A DNA stretch of 64,000 nucleotides from Perognathus longimembris pacificus. Its lineage: Eukaryota > Chordata > Mammalia > Rodentia > Heteromyidae. Both the position numbers and the translations under genes were made by a program. Every line of letters begins with the position of its first letter. The first letter of the stretch is position 1. The notes below the pieces were generated by a model. That model was not told where the DNA came from, did not search any database, and worked only from the letters and a program-made list of their open reading frames with translations. Of this stretch, positions 57,177 through 64,000 are shown piece after piece. Location: NCBI RefSeq assembly GCF_023159225.1, contig NC_063172.1, positions 40,553,832 to 40,617,831 on the forward strand, in the 5' to 3' direction.

Positions 57177-58454
57177 CTTTAGCAACTTTAATTAAACTTA
57201 GAAAAAATAAAAATGCTAAAATTTCCATTTGAATCTACAGGAGTAATTGTGAAACTCTTTTCAAAGAAAATGTATAATTTGTTATTCTAATTTGCATGGA
57301 AGATGCTGTTCTATTCCTTATTATATCCTAATAAAATGTATATTTTCTAATGAAAAATTTCCTCGAAAATTTGGAAAAGAATAAAAATTCTACTGGTACT
57401 TGTATAAATTTAGATTCCCATCAAAAATGTGCATAATTTCCTCTCTAATAATTTCTTTACCTAAAACTTTCAGGGTATTTTGAATAGAAGTATTGAACTA
57501 TTAGTTCTGACTACACATGAGGTTGGGAGATCTTTCCATCTTCTATGGCCTTCTACTTCTACTATAATACACTTTGTAATAGGAAAAAATAGTTTCAAGC
57601 TGTAAATCTCATTAAGAGTTACAATTTAAAATTTACAGTTAACTTCAGAAGTTAAAGAGATAAAAAACAAATAGCCTTGTACAAAAGACCCAAATTGTCC
57701 TTCCTCATCATAGAACATACAAATGAATATTGTGTATATAAAATATAAACATCATAAATCATGAGGGAAATGCAAATAATATCTTTTGGAATGGTAATTT
57801 TTAAAAAGATCAAAGTTGAGTATTTGCTAGGAAATCATGAATATTTTTGGTTGGAATCTAAATTTATGCTCTAAGTACTGTGGATAATATCATTTGCTAT
57901 TTAAAAAACTGTCAATTCAAATGTTGGGAAAATATTTGATATTTTCATATTTACTATGGCACTACTTAAAGTAGACTGTGTGGACTGAAACAAAACACCA
58001 ATAAATGGAAAAAATATAGGCATATATAGACATAGAGTACTGTTTTCCTGTAAAATAAGAAAATATTGTAATAGAAGAACCTACACAATTCACTGCAGTA
58101 AACATTACGTTTATTGAAGCTTCAGAGACAAAAGTACCACATTATGTTACTCATAAATAGAATCTTATCAATGATAATAGATTATCTAATAGAAATCAAA
58201 ACTAGAATGTATTAGGTCATGTTATTGCATTTACAGGAAGATTATTTGAAATGTCAAGAGTAGGAGATGGTAGAGTACAGATTGTCTAAGACCAAAACAG
58301 TAGAGGGATGAACTTAGGGAAGTGAAATAAGTGGCTGAGAAGTAACTATTTTGTTTCTTTATGGGCGGGAAACATTTTCTAAAATTGATCATGGCTATGG
58401 TTTTACAGCTTGGTGAACATACTAAAACCACTTAGAATTATAATTGTACTCCAA
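57177..58454. other. Unique AT-rich sequence, no recognised feature
   Basis: No gene or repeat I can identify in about 1.3 kb. Confidence 0.45.
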
Positions 58455-58556
58455 TAATTTTAAAAAATTTATTTTAATGATACTGGATTTGAGCTTAATA
58501 TTTTGTGTTCAAACAGGCAAGTGCTCTACATGAAATTTAAAAAATATAGCTGGTTT
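58455..58556 (-). mobile_element. Possible old ID/SINE monomer, antisense
   Basis: gatactggatttgagcttaa and aggcaagtgctctacatg resemble the complement of an ID-like monomer. Highly diverged. Confidence 0.4.
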
Positions 58557-58559
58557 AAA

Positions 58560-59125
58560 AAATAATTCTCTCCCAGATAATTATTAGCTTGGCAATGTAA
58601 ACAAAATTCTAACAACAGGAACTGGTGAAAGAATATAGGGAAAATGGAAGTCTCACGTATTTCTAGAAAGATTACAAACTGTGAAAATTAATTTGAAACT
58701 ATTTTCTTCAAACTAAGATGATGCTAAGCAATATAAACTCCAAGATATGGAAACAAGTGGATTTTCATGTGAAATTACTTCTTTCTTCTGGTGCTTTTCT
58801 TCCCTATTGTTTAACCTCTGTTGTCACTGTATTTGATTATGGTACCCTGGCTATTGTATATACATTTATCTGAATTAGGGAAGGGAAAGAGCACATCAAA
58901 ATGGAGAGACAAAGGGCAAAGCGTGAACCAAAGCGACAACAATAATTACAAGACAATATGTTGTAAACTAGCTACATAATTGGGGGGGATTGCGGAGGAA
59001 GGAAAGTGGGAAAAGAATGAGGAAGGAGGTAACAAGTTCAACAAGAAATGTACCCACTACCTTATGTATGTAACTGTAACCCCTCTGCATCCCACCTTGA
59101 TAATAAAATTAAATAAAAATAGTAA
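58560..59125 (+). mobile_element. L1 ORF2-end and 3' UTR fragment
   Basis: The clear part is 58716-59125: agatgatgctaagcaatata, gttgtcactgtatttgatta, the polypurine section near 58980-59035, tgtaactgtaacccctctgc and cttgataataaaatta. It is the same 3' UTR type as the L1 at 34.2-35.3 kb. The upstream 58560-58715 part resembles diverged ORF2 but the link is weaker. A GAAA-rich tail follows. Confidence 0.82.
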
Positions 59126-59493
59126 TTATTTTAAAAAGAAAGAAAGAAAGGAACAATTAGCAGGTTAACCAGCAAATCCATTCCTTGCCATAAGATGATC
59201 ATTTAGTCAACTTTAACATTTGTAGGTACATTTCCCATCCTGTATAAGTAACACTGGGTCATCTGAGCTGGTCAGGGGGAAGAGGATTAGAAGACAAGAA
59301 CAAGGTGGAGTAAAAAATATCTCTGAGCTCATGTATGCCACTTCACCTCCACAACAACCACCACAGCCAGAGAAGAAAGCATCCTTTGTACCCAGATATA
59401 GCTCTCCATTATAAGACTGTTGGAAGAAAGTGAATATTGGGCACTGTGCCTAAAGTGAGTGGGAGAGGCTTGATCCTGGACAGATAGCATAGT

Positions 59494-59627
59494 TGGATGC
59501 CTCCATTTTATTTTATTTTTTTTCAAATTTTTATTATCAAACTGATGTACAGAGGTTACAGTTTCATACGTTAGGCATTGGATACATTTCTTGTACTGTT
59601 TGTTACCTTGTGGATGCCTCCATTTTA
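59494..59627 (-). mobile_element. 100-bp L1 3'-tail insertion with perfect 17-bp TSD
   Basis: The body at 59511-59610 is the complement of the L1 3' terminus (tattatcaaactgatgtaca, gaggttacagtttcatacgt, ttaggcattggatacatttc), of the same type as the 45-46 and 52-kb copies. Direct repeats tggatgcctccatttta at 59494-59510 and 59611-59627 are identical. A very short but structurally complete insertion. Confidence 0.95.
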
Positions 59628-60469
59628 GTAGTCAAAAAAAGATCAATTCTACAACCACTGGCTTACTGGATGTTGGGACTATAATTTCTCTTTAGTCTCT
59701 TTGTGAGTATGCTAGTAATTTCCTTGACTATTTGATTTCTGGAAGACAAAGGAATGTAAGGCATGCAAAATAAAATGACATTTAAGCAAATCATCCTATA
59801 CGATTTAATATTGCTATATTTTGGGTAGACAATGTAATGCTAATATCACTTAATTTATTATGTTAATATATGTATCTACAGTCCATCAAAAAGTCTCTTT
59901 TATTCCTAATTTTATTCTACACTAGATTCAGACATTCTATTTTCTCTAACAACTTTTGAAACTTAAAGTCATTCTCTGGGAGTTTTCTTTTTATAGAAGG
60001 TCTAGTTTGTACTAGGAGTAAACCTCCCACCTGCTTTATCTACATTAGATGATTTTTAGAGGAGGAAGAAACTATACCATTTTCATACAGAAATAAATTT
60101 GAATTACATGTAGCAATGAATTCTAATGTCTATGTAGGTCACTTTTTTGCGACCATGTTTAAACTTTGTGATACAAGTAGAAGTGATGACAGAGTTGTAG
60201 GCATCAAAGTCTGTAAAAGTGTCAATTGTTTCCCTCTTCAAAGTTCCTCAGAGGAACAGTCTGTTCACTTTCTCATTCCAACAGAACATATTGGGGGAAA
60301 TTGAGAGGTCATGTATATTCTCTTTGAAATTAGCCCGTAAGCTTTGCATTTTTAATTTGTTAGAAGATAATAGAAATTAGCAAATAGAATAAAAATCTAT
60401 ATTGCTGGTTTGATCTTGTGTTCCAACAAGAGATCCCTTAATTTAAATGAAATATCTATAATGATGATG
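59628..60469. other. Unique sequence, no recognised feature
   Basis: A 62-codon frame at 60116-60304 has no known motif. Confidence 0.45.
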
Positions 60470-60725
60470 TAAAAGTATTGAACCTAGTACCTAACATTTG
60501 TTACTTAAGTGTTTTACCACTTGAGTCATGCCTTGGGTCCTTTTCCTTAACTATTTTTCAAATAGTATCTCAAAACTTTTTCTGGAGTCAACTTCAGACT
60601 GCAGCTCCCTACTTAGTGTAGCTGAGATTATATCTGTGTGCTACCATGCATAACTTGTTCTTTGAGATAAAGTCTTACTATTTTGGCAAAATTGACTTCA
60701 TATGGTGATCCTCCCACATCTACTT
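60470..60725 (-). mobile_element. Old dimeric SINE region, antisense
   Basis: Complement of an ID-like half (taagtgttttaccacttgag) and then 7SL-like complements (gtagctgagattatatctgt, gatcctcccacatctacttc). Highly diverged and possibly more than one insertion. Confidence 0.6.
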
Positions 60726-60968
60726 CATTCTTAAAACACTAATATTATTATAATTATTTTACTTTATTTAAGTAGAAGCAGTTTATGAGTGCATTTTTGT
60801 AACCTCTTTCTTCATTCTTCCCTATCCCATCCTTCCCTCAATTTTCTTAATGTGCATTTTAAAGAAAAATGATAGCTATTAATTTCAGTTCTTCTTTTCT
60901 TTTAACATATAATTTGAAAGTACAAATTGTGTACATTTACTGCTCATAATTTTGGCTTTCTGTGCATT
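60726..60968. other. Unidentified; faint antisense L1 3' UTR resemblance
   Basis: gtttatgagtgcatttttgt followed by a C/T-rich stretch resembles the older antisense L1 3' UTR type, but not strongly enough to call. Confidence 0.3.
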
Positions 60969-61085
60969 ATATGAGGGAGGAGGTAACAAATTGTACAAGC
61001 AATGTACCCACTGCCTTACATATGAAACTGTAACCCCTCTGTACATCACTTTGACAATAAATAATTATTCAGAAAAAAATAAAAC
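60969..61085 (+). mobile_element. Short L1 3'-end fragment
   Basis: tgagggaggaggtaacaaat, gtacccactgccttacatat, gtaacccctctgtacatcac and tttgacaataaataattatt. The last 48 nt (61037-61084) are identical to 4628-4675, including a distinctive extension after the usual end of the 3' UTR. Confidence 0.88.
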
Positions 61086-61382
61086 GATTGAATCAAACTA
61101 ATTAACATATCTAACACCTGAAAATTTCAAATATTTGAAATTATTGTTTCTAAAGAAACAAGTTGTTTCAATCCTTCTGTTTGCAGCTAAGTTTTATGCC
61201 TTCAAAATCTGTGTTAAATTGACTTAGACATAGAGTGACTTTAAGATAGAAATTTATACCTCAAAATTTGATGGCATTTGGAAAATGATTGCTAGAGGAA
61301 TAATTATGTGAAAATGAAGATATACAGGGTAAGATGTATCCTAATCTAATATTACTGGTATCATTATAAAAGAAGATTAATC
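61086..61382. other. Unique sequence, no recognised feature
   Basis: No gene or repeat I can identify. Confidence 0.45.
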
Positions 61383-61607
61383 TGTGCACTGATGACTCAC
61401 TCATGCCTGTGTCCTGTAATAGTAACTGCTTAGGAGGATAGGAATATGAGTTCTGGAGGATCTCGGTTTGAAGGCAGCCTAAGGAGAAAAATTCTCTAAA
61501 CTCCATCTCCAAAATAACCAGTAAAAATCAAGGCCCGAAATGTGACTGAAGTGGTAAAGCACTAGCAATTGCTGGGTTTTGAGGTCAAACGCCAGGAACA
61601 CCAAAAG
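61383..61607 (+). mobile_element. Dimeric 7SL/ID-like SINE, old
   Basis: The left half has gactcactcatgcctgtgtcc and ggtttgaaggcagcctaagg. The right half has tgtgactgaagtggtaaagc and actagcaattgctgggtttt. A GA-rich tail (61608-61640) and a short (CAGG/CAGA) repeat follow to 61678. Confidence 0.8.
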
Positions 61608-62418
61608 AAAAGATAAGAGAGAAAGAAAGGGAAAGACACACCAATAGACAGATGGACAGGCAGACAGGCAGGCAGCACAGGTAATGATCACATGCAGACA
61701 CAATAGAAACACAGTTATCTGTGATCCAGTGAGGAAAGTCTTAGGAAAATTCAGTCCTTCCAGAACCTTGATTTTGAATTTATAATCTCCACATTATGAG
61801 GCAAGAAATGACTGTTGCTTTATGTTTCTCACTGTGTGACACTTGATTGTGTCAATCTAATAAAGTTATATGCCTCTAGGAGAGATCATTTTTTCAGCTG
61901 ACCAATGAATAAATTTTTCATGCAAACACTAGAAATTGGAACACAATATTTTTTCATAAGTGTGCATCTCAGTCATCAATATCATATTGCTTTGTATTCT
62001 AGATGCTTTATAAAAGTATAATGTATATCTCTTTAAGAATTTACAACTTACATACAGAAAGAAAATAACACATATCAAATAAAGTAAATAATTTAATAGA
62101 CAGTATGGATTTAAACACTCCATTGAGTGCCATAAATTACAAGATCTGTAGCAATTATGACTGACAATTACTAGGTATCTTTCTAATTTGGCTGAAGTAA
62201 AAAGCAACACCACATTGACAAAGAATAAATTTCTTCTGATGGAGTGTACAATACTACAGTTTATAGATTAATTTAGAAAATATGTAGAAGAGTTTGATCA
62301 CTAAAATTATTCTTATAATATACATTCCAATACTATTAATCTTTTCCTGATATTATCATTGATGCAATAAGATAATCTATACGATTAGTCAATATTCCAA
62401 AGAATAAGTTTTGGAAAT
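61608..62418. other. Unique AT-rich sequence after SINE tail
   Basis: A GA-rich tail and a short CAGACAGG repeat come first. The rest has no recognised gene or repeat. Confidence 0.45.
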
Positions 62419-62490
62419 ACTGGGGCTTCAATTTAGGACTTCACACTTACTAGGAAGGTGCTTTACAAATTAAGCCATGCCACCAATGTA
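62419..62490 (-). mobile_element. ID-like SINE monomer, antisense and old
   Basis: ctggggcttcaatttaggac, aggaaggtgctttacaaatt and aagccatgccaccaatg read as the complement of an ID-like monomer. Confidence 0.55.
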
Positions 62491-62589
62491 GCACTAGTGA
62501 TTTTTTAAAAAACAATTAATAGATTTGATATCACTGAAAAGTTCTAGAAAATGTATGAAATTTAGATATGTTAACCAAATATGTACCTT

Positions 62590-62975
62590 CCATTAAAAAA
62601 GCCAACAAGCAGTTCCTGAACACAATGAGAATATATTGTCTCACAGTTGTGAAGGGTATAATTGTGAAATCATGATTTTTAACAAGCCATGTAAAACCCT
62701 TTTTTTTCTTTTCTCCTTTAACCTTGGTGACAGCTGTCAGTCCTTTATATTTCTTGGCTGACAACTGTATGACTACATACCTCCAGTACATGCCTCCACC
62801 TTCAGGTGGAAAATTACTTTCAATGTTCATATTGCCATGTATGGACACCAGACACACTGAATAAAGGACCCAACTGATTCTAGCATGTGATCATTTTAAG
62901 CTAGACCCACAAAAACTCATTTTTCAAATAAGGTCACATTCTGAGTATTGGGTTTAGTATTCAACAGATCATTTG
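62590..62975 (-). mobile_element. ERVL-MaLR-type LTR remnant, antisense
   Basis: Read on the minus strand, the order is gaatgtgaccttatttg, ctggtgtccatacatggcaa, a stretch like gaggcatgtactggaggtat leading to a degenerate ccaaggaa region, then cacaactgtgagacaatata. These are MaLR/MLT1-MST LTR landmarks in the expected sequence. It is non-coding and old. A 108-codon minus-strand frame across it is chance. Confidence 0.72.
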
Positions 62976-63208
62976 ACATATTGTGAACTTGTATTTTAAT
63001 GTGTTAGGAAATACTTAATGTGAGATTTAGCATTTAAAAAACTATTAAATATAAAGTATGGCATTGTTAATCATAAGAAAGATTTTGTACAGCAAATGTC
63101 TTGAATTTATTGAGACAAACTTTATATTGAACACAGGAGGTTCACTTTGAAGACACACATTTACTAAAATTGACGTGTAAACTAAATCTTTAGTTTCACT
63201 GAAGAGCA

Positions 63209-63660
63209 ACTCCATCTTCCTCTCTCCTCCTAGTCCTTGGCATACCATTCTACTCTACAATTGTGAGTTTGTCTGTTTAGAGTTCCCCCTGCACGTTTCT
63301 TGCATTATTTGTCCTTCTGTAAATGGTGTATTTTATTAGCACAATTACTTCTATGTTTACTTTTGTTGTCACATATGATATTATTTCTGAGGCTTAATAA
63401 TATTGCATTTAGTGTATATGCTACATTTTCTATAACCATTCTTCTGTAGGTGGACATTAGGTTGTTTACAAGTTTTGTTACTGTGAAGATGGCTGGAATA
63501 AATAGTACAGGGCCAAATATCTCTGAGATAGAGCTGATCTAGTTTCTTATAGATAAATATCTAAAAGCAGAATTGTTAGATCATATGGAAGTATTGTGTA
63601 TAACTTTTTGAGGACCCTCCATAGTGTTTGCAACACTTTAAATTCACACCAATACTGTGT
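63209..63660 (-). mobile_element. Old L1 3' UTR and ORF2 end, antisense
   Basis: The plus strand shows ccattctactctacaattgt and gagtttgtctgtttagagtt (old L1 3' UTR complement), then gcttaataatattgcattta, ggtggacattaggttgttta, gcagaattgttagatcatat and ggaccctccatagtgtttgc (ORF2-end complement). An L1M-type copy that predates rodent diversification. Confidence 0.78.
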
Positions 63661-63910
63661 AAATGATTCATCCAATCCATATCTGGTATATATACAGGAA
63701 AGTTACATCCATACAAAGACCTGAGAGGCCCACCTTTATTACAGAATTAGTTGCAGCAGCCAGGAGGAATCAATGTGTGCATGGGAAAAGTAATGTACAC
63801 TATTCAGTCATTCAAAATATCCTGCCCATTGCAACAACATGTGCTAAATTATGGGAGTTGGCATTACAGAATATGTTGATTATGTGTACAGTTTCTCCAG
63901 TCAAGATGCC
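63661..63910 (+). mobile_element. Old L1 ORF2-end fragment, plus strand
   Basis: acctttattacagaattagt, aatgtacactattcagtcat, attgcaacaacatgtgctaa and ggcattacagaatatgttga follow the L1 ORF2 3' region in sense. It directly abuts the antisense fragment before it and overlaps it in L1 map position. Confidence 0.65.
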
Positions 63911-64000
63911 TGGTTTCTAGCATGGACTTTATTATTTCTTATCTGTGTGGATTCTGCCACTGAATTTCAAGTTTTCTCATCAATAGAGAAAAGATACAAC
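63911..64000. other. Window end, nothing recognised
   Basis: No feature is visible in the last 90 bp. Confidence 0.5.

Noticed and set aside
60726..60900. Antisense L1 3' UTR
   Set aside because: Only a short word match and a pyrimidine-rich stretch; not enough to assign.

Overview
This window is mammalian nuclear DNA, most likely from a geomyoid rodent (kangaroo rat, pocket mouse or pocket gopher). The strongest clue is a dimeric SINE found at least nine times. Its left half resembles the rodent ID element, and its right half carries the signature CTCAAGTGGCAGAGTGCTAG, which matches what I know of the IDL-Geo family described from Geomyoidea. A second dimeric SINE (7SL/B1-like left half, tRNA/ID-like right half), rodent-style LINE-1 (L1) 3' ends and old mammalian MIR and MaLR remnants agree. 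The host call is inference from repeat content.

I find no intact or confidently recognisable host protein-coding gene, no structural RNA gene, no CRISPR array and no bacterial-style operon. The DNA is AT-rich. Most open frames are chance, fall in microsatellites, or lie in decayed L1 ORF2. The window reads as intergenic or deep intronic sequence built by retrotransposition.

Layout. 0-10 kb: an L1 ORF2 fragment at the left edge, several old SINEs, a 64-bp L1 tail insertion, a MaLR LTR remnant near 6.2-6.5 kb and a young IDL-Geo at 9.8 kb. 10-28 kb: mostly unique AT-rich sequence with microsatellites, scattered SINEs, a MIR, antisense L1 3' UTR pieces and an old L1 near 25.8 kb. 28-36 kb: a dense cluster with a partly inverted L1, two IDL-Geo copies with clear target-site duplications (TSDs), an old L1 ORF2, two 7SL monomers, and an L1 interrupted by a third IDL-Geo. 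36-44 kb: mostly unique sequence. 44-53 kb: a long TTTC/TTCC array, an old L1 hosting two younger L1 tails, and the largest L1 (about 2.2 kb, 11-bp TSD). 53-64 kb: a twin-primed L1 with TSD, several SINEs, a 100-bp L1 tail with a 17-bp TSD, a second MaLR-type LTR and old L1 fragments in opposite orientations at the right edge.

How the parts relate: L1 ORF2 protein is the presumed machinery that mobilised the SINEs in trans. A-rich tails and TSDs of 9-17 bp at many elements are direct marks of that. The points most worth checking are the right-hand monomer shared by the two dimeric SINE families, the nested and twin-primed L1 structures, and a few blocks that do not match any repeat I know. 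I do not see evidence of a novel functional system.
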